Assembly: GCA_021018815.1 (NCBI GenBank)
Contig: JAITYX010000066.1
Coordinates: forward strand, 3,012,001 to 3,076,000
Origin: Talinum fruticosum
Lineage: Eukaryota > Streptophyta > Magnoliopsida > Caryophyllales > Talinaceae
Length of the DNA stretch: 64,000 bases
Direction of reading: 5' to 3'
The position numbers and the translations under genes are program-made. Positions 35,441 to 46,989 of the stretch are shown piece by piece (positions within the stretch are counted from its first letter, which is position 1; each line of letters begins with the position of its first letter). Under the pieces are notes generated by a model, which was not told where the DNA came from, searched no databases, and worked only from the letters and a program-made list of their open reading frames with translations.

Positions 35441-36109
35441 TTGCTAGATATAATTTTACTTTGGAAGAAAAGTCCAATTCGAATCTTACGAATTCAAAGA
35501 GAAACTTGAGTTTTTCAATGCTTAGAGCATCACTTTGAAAAAGGAATTAGAAAACTTGAGACAAAAAGTAAAAGTGCTTGAGACCGAGTACTAAAGATAA
35601 TGAGACCGAGTCCGAGTGCCTTAGAACAGAGAATGAGCAATTGAAACAGAAGCTCAATGAGTCTCAAGAGTTGGTTTTAAAACTCACTCAAGGTTAGAAA
35701 AACCTTGATTTATTAGTTGGCTCTCGGCGTGTCTCATTTCGAAAAGAAGGTCTTGGATACAATGCTAAGGGAAAGATAACTCTTATAATAATCTTTTCAA
35801 AACTGATTCCAGAATTATTAAGTTCAGGAAGACTGAGCATGGTCCCATTCACTCACAAAGAAAAGGGATTGAGCCCGGACCAATTTTCATGAAAAAGCCT
35901 TCTCAACTCTGTTTACAAAAGGAAAAGTTTTCAAAGAAAAGAGACACGAGTCAATTCTATAGAAAGAAGACTCGAGAATCGGACCAAACCCAAAATTATT
36001 CAAATCTAGGCTCCCAAAAGTGCTTTTCCTCATAAAAGGACCGTAGTAAAAATAGTTACTTGGGTTTGTAAGAGGAAGTGAGAAGGGTTTGTTTATTTCA
36101 TTTTGCGGG

Positions 36110-37640
36110 TCACTCGAAACGAAAGCGTCATTGGTACTTAGACAGTGGATGCTCATGACATATGTCCGGAGTCTCAAGACTCTTCTCATAATTAGAAGAA
36201 ATCAATGGAGGAAAAGTCACATTTAGAGACAATAGCAAAGGCAAGATAGTTGGTATTGGAAGGATTGGTGAAGGAGACAATTCGGTTAGTCCAGTCTACC
36301 TTGTCAAAGGGCTCAAGTAACAACCTTCTTAGCATATCTCGGTTATGTGACAAAGGACAAAAGTTGAGATTCACTCGGACCAACTGCTTCATTTCTAATG
36401 TAGTCGCTAAAGAGACAAACCTCTCGAGTCCGAGGTTAGGGAACACTTACACCATTCCTCTTTCAAATTCTAGCCAATATTTATCATGCTTAAAAGCATC
36501 TTTAAATGATGATTCATGGACGTGGCATTGTAGACTAAGCCATATCAGCATGCATACCATTAAGAAGCTTGCATGATATGGATTAGTTACAGGTTTACCT
36601 AACTATGCATTTAAGAAAGATAAAATTTGTGAGCTATGCACAAAAGGGAAGCAAGTCGAGATCATCTTTTAAGCCACTCAAGATAGTATCCACATCCAAA
36701 GTGCTTGAAATGATTCATATGAATTTGTGTGGTGAAATTCCTATCAAACGCTTAGGAGGTAAATCATATGTGCTAGTTATTTTTTATGATTACTCATGAT
36801 TTACCTGGGTGTGTTTTCGAAGAACAAGAATGAAGCATTCAAAGAATTCACTAAGATTTGCAGGAAAATTCAAGTGGAATTTAAGATTCAGATTAGGAGA
36901 ATTCGAATTGACCATAGAAGGGTGTTCGATTACTTAGAATTTGAAGACTTTTGTGACAAGAATGATGTCTCCCACAACTTCTCAACACCAAGAACTCCTC
37001 AACAGAATGGAGTAGTGGAGAGAAAGAACATAACACTTGAAGAAATAGAAAGGACAATGATGATTGAAAATGATCTACCTTGCTATTTCAGGCTGAGCCG
37101 ATCAACACACCAAATTACACACCGAACAGATGCCTCATCAAACCTATTCTAAAGAAGACACCCTATGAGGTGTACAAAGGAAAAAATCCTAACAATTCCT
37201 ACTTTAAACCATTCGGATGTAAATGCTTTGTGGATAATAAAGGTAAGGAACATCTGACCAAATTTGATGCAAGGTTAGATGAAGGTGTTTTTCTGGGTTA
37301 CTCATCTCATAGTAAGGCTTATAGAATCTTTAATAAGAGAACTAACAAAGTGGAAGAGAGTATCCATGTTGTCTTTAATGAAGTTGATCATGGCAGGACA
37401 AGCGAATCCACTTTCTCATATGTCAAGCTTAACCGAGATGAAGATGATATAGTTGAAGTTGAGCTTAGAATGAACAAGAACAAAGAAACCGAACCAACTC
37501 GGAATCAGCAAATTCAAGAGCCAGCTCGGACTACTGAAGATCAAGCTAATCAAGATGTTCATCAAGTTGAACAAACTAAAGATCGAGATCATTCAACCAA
37601 CAAACCTGGTAAATCGGAGGACATGTAAAGATTTCAAGTA
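36110..37640 (+). pseudogene. Element D protease and integrase (decayed)
   Basis: The protease active site at about 36129-36166 keeps DSG (YLDSGCS) but has a stop three codons later. The pre-integrase segment HISMHTIKKLA lies near 36540. In the integrase, the first Asp box is altered to VIFYDYS near 36775, the second reads RIDHRRVFDY near 36900, and the third keeps its Glu in NGVVERKN near 37010. The C-terminal part is open at 37080-37628 and ends in an acidic linker. Frames change at least three times. Confidence 0.8.
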
Positions 37641-37739
37641 TGTATCTAGTCACCTACCTAAGAATATTATTTCGACATCAATAATGGGGTAAGAACTCAT
37701 TCTTCTTTGTAAAATTTATGTGCATTTTTAACATTCATT

Positions 37740-38160
37740 TCATTAACTGAACCTAAAAATATACCGAAGCCTTACTTGAACCTAAATGGTTAGAGGTCAT
37801 GCAAGAAGAATTAACTCAATTTGAAAGAAACCAAGTCCGGACTCGACTAGACAACCTTCGACCACCCAGTCATAGAAACCAAATGAGTTTTCAAGAACAT
37901 ACCAGATGAGGGAGGGTTGGTAGTCAAAATCAAAGCCAGATTAGTCTGCTCAAGGATATAACTAAGAAGAGCGAATTGATTCTGGGAAAACTTTTGCACT
38001 TGTTGTTAGGATTGAGGCAATCGGTCTCTTAACATTTGCGTCTAGCATGAACATTAAGCTTTATCAAATGGATGTTAAGTGTGAATTTCTCAATGGTTAT
38101 ATTCAAGAAGAAGTTTATGTTGAGCAACCCCTTGGATTTGAAAACAGCAAAGTTCTCAAG
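37740..38160 (+). pseudogene. Element D RT, N-terminal fragment
   Basis: The fragment contains the segment MDVKCEFLNGYIQEEVYVEQ at 38069-38128. The YVDD box and everything after it are absent, because the sequence jumps to an unrelated coding piece at about 38165. Confidence 0.75.
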
Positions 38161-38164
38161 GTTC

Positions 38165-39040
38165 TCTATGATATCCTTGAAGGGTATGAGGTTGACCTCT
38201 TTCCTTTCATCTTGGAGCAGATTGCTTCTGTTCCCTCATATCAAAAAAGCCCCCTCTTCCCTTTGGAGCTTTACTCTCTGCTGTCTTCACTCGGTTCAAG
38301 GTGGATCTCCCTTCGATCCACACAAATTTCTCGAGCCGAGTTGTTTGTATAGGCAGAAATGAACTTATTAGACTAGGATACCAGGAAATACAATCCGGTG
38401 TCCGGGTTCATACTTCGAGCTTACACCTCCTCCTCCTCCACCTCGGACTCGGAAAAACTCCGAGACTCCTCTTCTCAACGCTCGGACCTTCATCTTCTCA
38501 GCCTGCCCCTTCTATCAAATTGCTTCGAAGGTGGCATCCTAGTTTCTTGCTCTAGCCAAAGAGCTACGATCAAGTATAGCGGCTTTCCGGGCTTTCATGC
38601 CAATCTTGACTCAATTCTAGAGTAAGGCTCAGCAACAAATCGATTAGAGTTAAGACTTGGTCGGTGAGCTCAAAGATGTGATCAAGTGCGAACAAGATTA
38701 GATTCGCCACCTCCAGGAGAGAAGATCCAAAGCGGTTGAAGACTCGGACCATCACTCCGAAGAAGCATCCTCCTCGAGTCCTCAAGCTCTTCTAACTATG
38801 AGTTAGAAGAAGAAGAAAAGGAAGCGAGCAGGAGAAGAAGTAAAAGAAGAAGGAACTGGAGCAGCCCCAACTAAGGGCCAAGGGGAGAAAGAACCTAAGG
38901 TGATCTCCTCGGATGGTACCGAGTCCGCCTCGGAAGAGGTTGGCGATGCGAGCCGGCCTAAGGCCCCCTCCTCAATTCAACGAGCCTCAAGATGAAGAGG
39001 CTGAGGACTCGAAGAAGAACTAGAGGATGTGTAATCTCTA
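38165..39040 (+). pseudogene. Element D env-like / plant transposon protein piece
   Basis: After the RT fragment, shifted frames encode LPFGALLSAVFTRFKVDL near 38260-38310 and a later GRNELIRLG segment. This pattern resembles the plant transposon protein domain found downstream of pol in Sireviruses, sometimes called env-like. Ser/Pro-rich and acidic, Lys-rich stretches follow to about 39040. No signal peptide is visible. The match is by motif shape only. Confidence 0.45.
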
Positions 39041-39532
39041 ATTCGCAGGAGTGCACTTCAAGTTCTAGACTTGCCTTTTCTCTTGCCACCTCACCCAGCT
39101 AGTATCTACACAAGGCTACGAGACGCATACTTGCTCCACCTCCCTCTTAATTTCAAATTTTTGTTTTTTTGTCCAACATCTTTGTACTTTTACGTTAATC
39201 CCTCCCTTCTTAACTTTTTTTGATGAAACGTATAAAGGGAGAGAAAAAGATATATGTTTGGCTTAAGGGGTGTTCTTTCTAAGTTTTTTTTAAGTATTTA
39301 CGTATAATATAATTTCCCTATTTACGAGCATAAGCTGAGTTATATCTTTCATAGTTTATCTTTGCTTTGATATACTTTATCTCTGCTCCGATACTTGCTC
39401 CTAATACTTTGATAAGTATGCTCTAAGTTATATATGATCAAAATACTACGATATTTTTGCTCCGATCAAAATGCATTGAAAACTTAACTCTTTGAACTTT
39501 TAGCTTTTATCTTAAGTATGGAATGTCTTTTA
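39041..39532 (+). other. Non-coding stretch between env-like piece and PPT
   Basis: AT-rich, no open frame of interest. This is typical of the untranslated tail of Sireviruses. Confidence 0.5.
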
Positions 39533-39548
39533 TCAAAAAGGTGGAAAA
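39533..39548 (+). other. Polypurine tract of element D
   Basis: ATCAAAAAGGTGGAAAA precedes the 3' LTR directly. Sireviruses commonly have ATCAAAAAGGGGGAG here, the primer for second-strand synthesis. Confidence 0.7.
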
Positions 39549-41014
39549 TGGAGACTCAGGTATAACTATCTATCTCTCTATGTTTTTATTTCCAGTCATT
39601 GTAAGTATTTAAGAAGCTCAACCTTAAGTTTTCAATCTTGTCGACCAACTCGAAACCATCTCTTAAGTAGAACACACTTAACTAGTTTTCGACCCACTCG
39701 AGACACAACTCGGAAAGTTGGTATGACTAAATAATTTCACAAACACTTCATATTACGAGCACCGACTTATTGTTCTAGCTGAAAATAAATTACTGCGTTA
39801 ATTCTCTTTTCTAAGTTAGTTTATTATATGGAATTATTTACTTGATCAAGTCTATGCATTTTGTTTATTCAATCTTAATAATTTGATCATTTAAAGGATT
39901 GACTCAAGATGGAATTTAAACTTATTGAATATTAGGCTCCTAATATTCCATTCTTTTAATCTAAGGATAATTAAGCACTTAATTATTATGAATTAATTAT
40001 TATATTTACCTAATCGTGGACCAAAGTATTTTTATACTTTGAGTACCACTTTGATTTGCTTTTGCAAGTTGATTAAAGTATTTTAATCTTATTTTGAAAA
40101 GCAAAAGCAAGCGGCTTCTAAGCGTTAAACACCAGCGAGATAGAAAAACACCTTTTACGGACAAGGCTCGGATACTTTGTCGGGGTTGTTCGTTACCAAA
40201 TTTGGTAAACTTCAACTTTCAGTTTAATGGTTGTTTTCACCCCAGATTTCGAGTCACCACCAGCGAGGATGGAATACTTTTTGAGCCAAGGACCACGAGC
40301 ACAATGTTCATTTTGCAAAGGCTCATTTTTGAGTGACTCGGACTAACCGATTACAACGGCTAGTGAAGCTCTCAAGTCCAGATTCAATCTCAATGGCTAC
40401 TCGCCCTGCTAGGTATAAATAGAAGTCTTCCTACAAGACTTGAAGATTTCTATAACCGAACATATTCTACTCTCACTCAATCTTCTAATTTTTACAACTC
40501 TACTTCTTAAATTCTTACTTTACGAGTTGTAAAGAGAAAAGTCTTGTAATCACTCTTACATTTTCATTTCTCTGTAAAGTCCCTTGACTGAGTTGTAAGT
40601 GATAACTTGGCTTAGTTGTTCCCTAGCTGTAAAGGTTACCTTAGTTAAGAAGTACTAGCTTAGATAAAGGAATTTCTAAGTATAGGAAAAACTTGTATTG
40701 AATTGTATAAGGTCCGTAAGGGGCCGGTCCTTGTATTTTGTGGATTTAAAATAGTGGATTTGACTTAGTGGTTGGATTATCACTATCTATGGTTTTTGCC
40801 CCATGAGGGTTTCCATGTAATCTCTGTGTTTTGTACTTTTTGAGTCCAATCTACACTTAGGATTGTTTTTTAAGTCTTTACTCTGTTGAAAACCGAGTTA
40901 ATTCACAAAAATCTTTCATCACCCTATTCACCCCCTAGGATGACTCAACCTCTCCTAGAGCAAACCTTCATACTAACCCCTAGGGTGACTCAACCTCTCC
41001 TAAAGCAAACCTTC
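39549..41014 (+). repeat. 3' LTR of element D with duplicated end
   Basis: It starts TGGAGACTCAGGTATAAC and reaches its terminus CAAACCTTCA at 40970. A second copy of the terminal ~40 bp plus TACTAA follows to about 41020, so the LTR end and its flank are tandemly repeated. Confidence 0.8.
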
Positions 41015-41745
41015 ATACTAACCTCATATTCTTCTTCTTCTTCAAGATGTAACTTATGAGTTAGTAACTCCCCCATGAGTTCATCTAGCTTGAGCTTAAT
41101 GAGCTCCTGGGCTTTTCGATAGCCGTCGGTTTTGGACCTCATTTCTTCTTTAGAAATACCTTAGAAGTTTTCTAACAATTTCTTCATCGGAGATCTTGTT
41201 ATCGAGAGATTTGATATTATTTACAATCTTAGTAAACCTATGTATATCTCGCTGATATTCTCATTAGCTTCCATTTTGAATAATTCATATCTATGCAAGT
41301 ACTAGCTGATCTTTGTCGGTCGACTTGGCTTGTTCCTTCATAAGTGGTCACCAAGGTGTCCCACACTTCTTTTACCGTATCACAAGTTGAGACTCTATTA
41401 AACTCATATGAGTCTAACGTGTACATAAGAATATTCATAGCTCTGTGATTCTTCTTTTGCCCTTCCTTTTCATCGTTGGTTAGTTTTGTCTTTAACTCGA
41501 GGCACGGTTTCAATGACAACTTGCTTCATAAGGATATAGTTTCCATCTATGATGATATCCATACTTCCTCATCTTGGTCTTCGATGATCTTGGCCTTCAA
41601 TGAAGCGTTGCATCAACTTATTGCGGTGGGTAAAGTTGGAGACCTTGAACGTCGATAGTTTAGTAAATGACCTTCCTTCATCAAATTCTCTATTGAGATA
41701 AGCTATAATGTTTTAATCTTTACAATGTTAATTCCTTTTGAGAGA
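41015..41745 (-). pseudogene. Element C gag, N-terminal part
   Basis: The minus-strand open frame 41238-41519 includes NHRAMNILMYTLDSYEFN and KEVWDTLVTTYEGTSQV, the UBN2 part of gag. It continues with the LGKKM-like region toward 41020, where D is inserted. The N-terminal piece near 41560-41740 is degraded. Confidence 0.75.
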
Positions 41746-41748
41746 AAG

Positions 41749-41766
41749 CTAGGATCTGATACCAAT
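41749..41766 (-). other. Primer binding site of element C
   Basis: On the minus strand this reads TTGGTATCAGATCCTAGC, the closest in the window to the initiator tRNA-Met complement. Confidence 0.8.
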
Positions 41767-41767
41767 T

Positions 41768-43308
41768 GAAAGTTCACTAGGAGAACATAATCATCCTAGA
41801 GGGGGTGAATGGTGTGATCAAAGAAACTTGCTAAAATTTTAATTTCAAAGCCGAGTTATTAACTCGGACAATGACACCGAGTCTAGAGTGACTTAGAAAT
41901 AAGAAAAATGAAGACAAGTGTTTTTACGAGGAAACCCTCCCGAGGCAAATAGGACTTTGCTAATCTAAGCATAAAGTCAAACTCCACTATTTGAATCCAC
42001 AAATATAGAGTTAGTGACTACTCATATTCCCTCCCTTAGACAAAACTCTCACAAGTTTTCCCAGGTCAAAAATTCCATTATATGACCTATTACATCCAAG
42101 TTGAGATTCCCTTTACAACTTAGGAAAACTAAGTTGAAGTTGCATTAGCAACTCGGTCAAGGGATAACTTGGAAAAGTATTTGACATGAGAAAGATATTG
42201 CAAGACTTTTCTTACAAGAGTTACAACTCAAAAAGATATGAGAATACAAGTGAGAATTGTACGCTAAAAGTATGAATGATTAGATTGAGTACTTAGTTCC
42301 AACAAGCTTATAAGTCTTGAATCAAGGCTTCTATTTATCGACTTCTTAAAATAATGTCGTTGAGTCTTGCCTACAAGCACTAAGTTAGCTAGCGGTTGCA
42401 ACGGATAGTCTAAGGACTCGGTTTTGGGACCATTATTGATTTAGCCATTGAGCCATGGTCCTAGCTTCCGAAAGTTATTCTACCTACTCTAAATATCTAA
42501 AATATCGAGTAGAAAAGTATGCTAGACTTAGAAATAAGAAATTACCTAAAACGGCAATAAACAAGCTGGTCGACTTAGTCTAAGTTGCTCGTAATTTTCG
42601 TCTTTTATGTTTAAAATCTATCAACGATAAAGAAGCCATTGTTTTTCTTTGGTTTGTAATGAATATGCTTTTAGAAAATCTGAAAAAAAAAAAAACAAAT
42701 TATAGAATGGTATTCAAAGTATAAAGATACTTTGGTCCAAGATTAGATTAAGATTAGGATTAAAGACTAATTCTCCTTAATCTATTGATTTGGAATTTTT
42801 CAAGTCCGATATTCAATATGTTCGAATTCCAGATTTTCATAACTCAAAGAATAAACTTAGTAAAGATGAGTTCATGAGTTATTTAGACATATTTCAATGT
42901 TCGTCAAGTTAATTAAATCTTGTGTAATAAATCGGGCCAAAAAAGAATTAGGACAAGTAACTCTAGTTCAATTCATGAAGTAAGCCAGTTTAAAGGTAAA
43001 GTTACAAATGTAAAATTATTTAGGCACACTTAATGTCTAAGTCATACTGAGCTGGTCGGTTTACGGGAGCCGAGTGGCTTAATCAAACTCTGTTAGTATT
43101 ACTTGGCTAGTTTCTACTTTCGAAGTAGAATTAATTCCTTAGACTTTTAAGAGAAAAGCTTCTAAGTTCAAAGTCTTAGGTCATTCATCAACTTATGACT
43201 TCACTTGTGAATTTCTTTTAAGATTTATCTTGAATAGTCCTAACTTTATATGAATGACTTTAACTCAAAATCGAGTTAAGGGCTTAGTTTAGCATACATG
43301 AATCTTCA
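41768..43308 (-). repeat. 5' LTR of element C
   Basis: On the minus strand it starts TGAAGATTCATGTATGC at 43308 and ends at 41768 one base from the primer site. Length is 1541 bp. It shares with the A, B, D, F and S1 LTRs the block around TACTTTGGTCCAAGATTAG (near 42728). Confidence 0.85.
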
Positions 43309-43468
43309 CTCTATATGGAAAATTTGCAACAGATTGATGAGTTGTGATTATTAGCAACTTTAGTTTAATGGTAACTGGTCACTTTAATCCAAAAACATAG
43401 GTTAATCAAACACACGATTCTGAGTTACAAGTTGATTAGGATATCAGAAGATGATTACCTTTTAATCA
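43309..43468. other. Flank between C and E2
   Basis: Short AT-rich sequence without features, probably the older host sequence of both elements. Confidence 0.4.
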
Positions 43469-43794
43469 CACTACTATATGAATAACTTTTCATTGCGAGC
43501 CTTTTACGACGATTATGAAGAAATTCGTAATAAAAATAAGGCGGTGGTATTTTTGTAAAAATATGAAAAAAAATAGGCTTTTAACCATAGTTATTGGGTA
43601 GAACCGTAGTAAAAAGTCATGGCTGGACCTATTACTATAGTTCTTAGAAAGAACCACAGTAATAGGTATCATTTTACACTACAATTGTGCATAAGAACCA
43701 CTGTAATAGGTCCGAGTGTTCAAAAATATTTACAATCTTTCTTGTGACTTGACCTATTACTACAAGTTTCAATAGGAATCGTAATGGATCTGTT

Positions 43795-45660
43795 CCAAAA
43801 ACATTTGTATGTCACGTCCTTTTACGTCTCCTAAGGAGAATGGCAATGATAGAAGAGGCACGCAAAGAGTTAATGTTTAAAGTCTCTCCATTTCTTCAAT
43901 AAAACATACGACCGAAGTAATACATCAAAGCTTTTAAACAAAGCTACCTTGACAATCACTTGTGCCAGTAATGAGTGGAGGAAGCTGCAAGAAGCATCCG
44001 AATACATCAAAACATCTAATTACATCAAAGGTAGCATGCACTTGTCTATCAAACTCACGATGAATCTCCCTCAAAAGAGATAGTTGAAGAAAGATTAAAC
44101 ATCTAGTAACTAAATCTTCTTCAAGCATTCAAGGTTGGTTTATAATATACTATCTTCACTTCTTCTCTAAAGGTAAGTTCTTCTTACGAGAGGGAGTGCA
44201 TGAAGTGGTAGATATACCCTTTATCATCTTACTTCCTCCTCTTTTCTCTTTAGGCAACGATATGCGCGGAATGTATTATGATGAACCTACGGTTGAAGTG
44301 GTTCCTCCACTAGAGGCCTCGAGTTTTCTAAATTTAGGCTTCTCTCTTAGAGGGCAATGAGCTCATCTCGATTACAATCCAGCCACGCCTTGAAGAAAGG
44401 CCAATCGGAATACTCTACAGCAGAATCTAAGCGCTCGGCCTTCGTCGAGTCAATCATCAAAAAGTCGAATGTCTTGAATGATGTGGCCATAAAACAACCC
44501 CTTGACATTACTCGGCCATTGATCCTCCACAACCACTTTATCAAAGCGAGGCGAGCTTCTTAAAGTCATTCGGGAAAGCGTCACAGCTCATTTTCACTTG
44601 GAAATGATAAAAGAGAAAAAATGAGGTTGTGGAAATGATAAAAGAGAAAAGGAGCCTTGACTTATATACTGAAAAAAAAACACTAAAAATGAGGTGGTGG
44701 AAAAAAATGACTTTTAACTACGGTTCTTTGACAAAATTGTAGTAAAAAGTCAAGGTTGGACTCTGTTACAAAGGTTACGTTTGGGAACCGTAGTAATAGG
44801 TACAACTTGACTTATTACTACGGGTTTTTATAAGAATCATAGAAATAGGTATGTTCCTCATACCCCTTTACATCATCTAAGGAGTAAAGGAATGATAGAG
44901 GAGACTAGGACATCATCCGAGGCTTGGTATGATGCAACTTTTGAAAATTGTGAATGAAAAAGATGATCAAACCAACGAGCTACAAAAGAAAGTTAATGCC
45001 CATTTTGAACAAGTGACGAGAATCATCCAAGAAAAGGATGAGCTTATGAAGAAGAACAAAATTCTAAACATGAAGAGAGTGGAAGCTTTGAAGCAAATTC
45101 GGGATTTAAGGGCAGAAAAAAGGTTAAAGGATATGAACAACCAAACAAACAAAGGAAGATGGGAACTTCCTTATTGTAGACATAGGAGTTTAAAGTATCT
45201 CCATTTCTACAATAAAACACACAATCAAAGTGAACACATCAAAGTATCTAAATACATTAAAGCATCTAAATAAGGCAACTGAGTACTGCTACACATATAA
45301 TCACTTATGTCGGCAATGAGTGAAGGCTACCAAGAAGCATCTAAATACATCAAAGCTACCATACATTTGTATGTCGAACATATTCCTCAAAAGCCTTTTA
45401 CCACTCCAGCTGAATCTCCAAAAAGAGATCCCCGAAGAAGGATTAAGCTTCTAGTAAATAAATATTCTTTAAACAATCACTTGAACAAGTGGTTGATGAG
45501 TCCTTTTCCATGTTCACTTCTTTTCTTTAGGTAAGTTCCTCTTGTGAGAGGGAGTGCATGAAGTGGTGGATGTACCCTTTATCATCTTGCTACCTTCGCT
45601 TTTCTCTTGAGGTAAATGTAGGCTTGTCTCGTCCGCAACCGCCTTGTCAAAGTAAGGTCA
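43795..45660 (+). repeat. Internal tandem duplication in E2
   Basis: Sequence at about 43800-44250 recurs at about 44870-45600: TCTAAGGAG...GGAATGATAGA..., TCTCCATTTCT(A)CAATAAAACA, AGAAGCATC...AATACATCAAA, and GAGAGGGAGTGCATGAAGTGG. Identity varies by piece. Confidence 0.6.
44929..45273 (+). CDS. Hypothetical coiled-coil ORF in E2
   Basis: This 114-codon frame begins at an ATG at 44929 and is rich in Lys, Glu and Leu through residue ~70 (EKDDQTNELQKKVNAHFEQ, then IQEKDELMKKNKILNMKRVE), which suggests a coiled coil. The C-terminal part comes from the duplicated block. I do not recognise a family; an accessory CACTA protein or a captured gene piece are both possible. Expression is unproven. 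Confidence 0.3.
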   Translation: MMQLLKIVNEKDDQTNELQKKVNAHFEQVTRIIQEKDELMKKNKILNMKRVEALKQIRDLRAEKRLKDMNNQTNKGRWELPYCRHRSLKYLHFYNKTHNQSEHIKVSKYIKASK

Positions 45661-45913
45661 AACTCATTTTCACTAAGGTTGGATCTATTACTATGGTTCT
45701 TAGGTAGAACTGTAGTCATAAGTTAAACCTTGGCTTTCCACTACGATTCTTTCCGAGAACCGTAGTGAAGAGTAAGCTGCAAAAAATTAAAAGTCAACAA
45801 GGCCACGTTCTAATACATTCTCGCTCTTTGTCTCTACTCTCCTCTAACAAACACTCTTATCTCCCAAACATTCTCCTATCTGTCACTCACCATTGTTGAC
45901 GATGTTGTCCGTC

Positions 45914-45942
45914 GTCTCTCTCTCTCTCTCTCTCTCTCTCTA
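45914..45942 (+). repeat. TC microsatellite
   Basis: About fourteen TC units lie in non-coding E2 sequence. Confidence 0.9.
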
Positions 45943-46309
45943 CCGTGTTTTTCTTGGTAGCCCTCTATCTCTATATTTCTTTATTGTTTTGAATTATTTG
46001 CAAAATTGAAGTTGATTTATTTCTTGAGATTTGTTTATTGAATTTATTAGGTTGTTTAAGTATGAGATTCATTGGAAAGGCATTGATTTCATGAATGATT
46101 GGATTATTGATGAAATATTAGTGAAATGAGAAGAATGTATGGGATGTGAACACGCTGATAGACATGAATGTCCTAAATGTTGATAAATGGTTGTTTAAAT
46201 TTGAGGTTCATGGGCAAGGCATTGATATGTCCGCCTCAACAATTACGTATTGTACCAAAAAAACGGTGATAGACATAAATGTCCCAAATATGGTGTACTT
46301 GTTGAGTCC

Positions 46310-46760
46310 AAAATTTTGATATTTTTATACCCTTTTACATCTTATTTTATTCGTAATAATTATTACTTTAGGATTTTTAATCTAATTTATTTTATTTTTA
46401 TAGGAAGGGTGAAAAAACCCGAAAAGTAAGAAGAAAAGCGAAAAATTGAAGAATTGATTGGTTATTTGGAGTTGGGCCAAACCAAGCCCAAAATCTCTTC
46501 CCTCAGCCCTGCCCATGAGCTTCTATTTTAGTTTTAGTTTTAGTTTTAGTTTTAATTTAAAATTGAAGAATTCAATTCTTCATCTCAAATTTTAGTTTTA
46601 GTTTTAATTTAAAATTTCAGTTTTAAGTTTAGATTTCAATTATGTAATTGGATTTTTGCTCAAGATTTGAGTTGCAAGATTTGATTTTGTTCAAGATTTT
46701 TGGTTCCGTAATTTTGGAGTATTGATTTCTGCGAATTTGGGCTTGTGTTTTGTGGAGTTG
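46310..46760. other. Possible retrotransposon LTR fragment in E2
   Basis: TTATTTTATTTTTATAGGAAG-like sequence followed by a GA-rich stretch resembles leader regions of gypsy LTRs such as the one near 57230. It contains a TTTTAG repeat at 46526-46553. No ends are defined. It may equally be intron sequence of the transposase gene. Confidence 0.25.
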
Positions 46761-46989
46761 TTGTGAATTCAAAATACCAAAGGGATATTATTCAAATATA
46801 AGTAGACTCGTTTTGATGTCCGGTTATCAAGCTGGTTGGATTAAAATATCATTATCCAATAGGTGATGTCAAAATATGTGAGATATTCTATTACAAGACT
46901 TTGCTTCATCTTCAATACTATTTGTAGATAAGTTGTTGATTTTGGAAAAATTGAATGATCTTCGAGTGTAGTGTTATTATTACATTGTG

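Larger units (their letters stand above)
32822..41014 (+). mobile_element. Sirevirus-like Copia element D, nested in C
   Basis: D is on the plus strand: 5' LTR 32822-34237, primer site, gag, protease, integrase, truncated RT, an env-like/transposon-protein piece, polypurine tract, 3' LTR 39549-40970. It interrupts the gag of C, which continues on the other side with opposite orientation. The flanking 5-mers are TATTG (left) and TACTA (right), a weak match. The LTRs are close in length (1416 and 1422 bp) but clearly diverged. Part of RT and all of RNase H have been deleted. Confidence 0.8.
27281..43308 (-). mobile_element. Sirevirus-like Copia element C (host of E1 and D)
   Basis: On the minus strand: 5' LTR (41768-43308), primer site, gag, protease, integrase, RT and RNase H, ending at the junction with B. 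Two insertions are removed to see this order: the CACTA element E1 (27709-29266, in the RT/RNase H junction) and the plus-strand Sirevirus D (32822-41014, in gag). The 3' LTR is missing. Confidence 0.8.
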
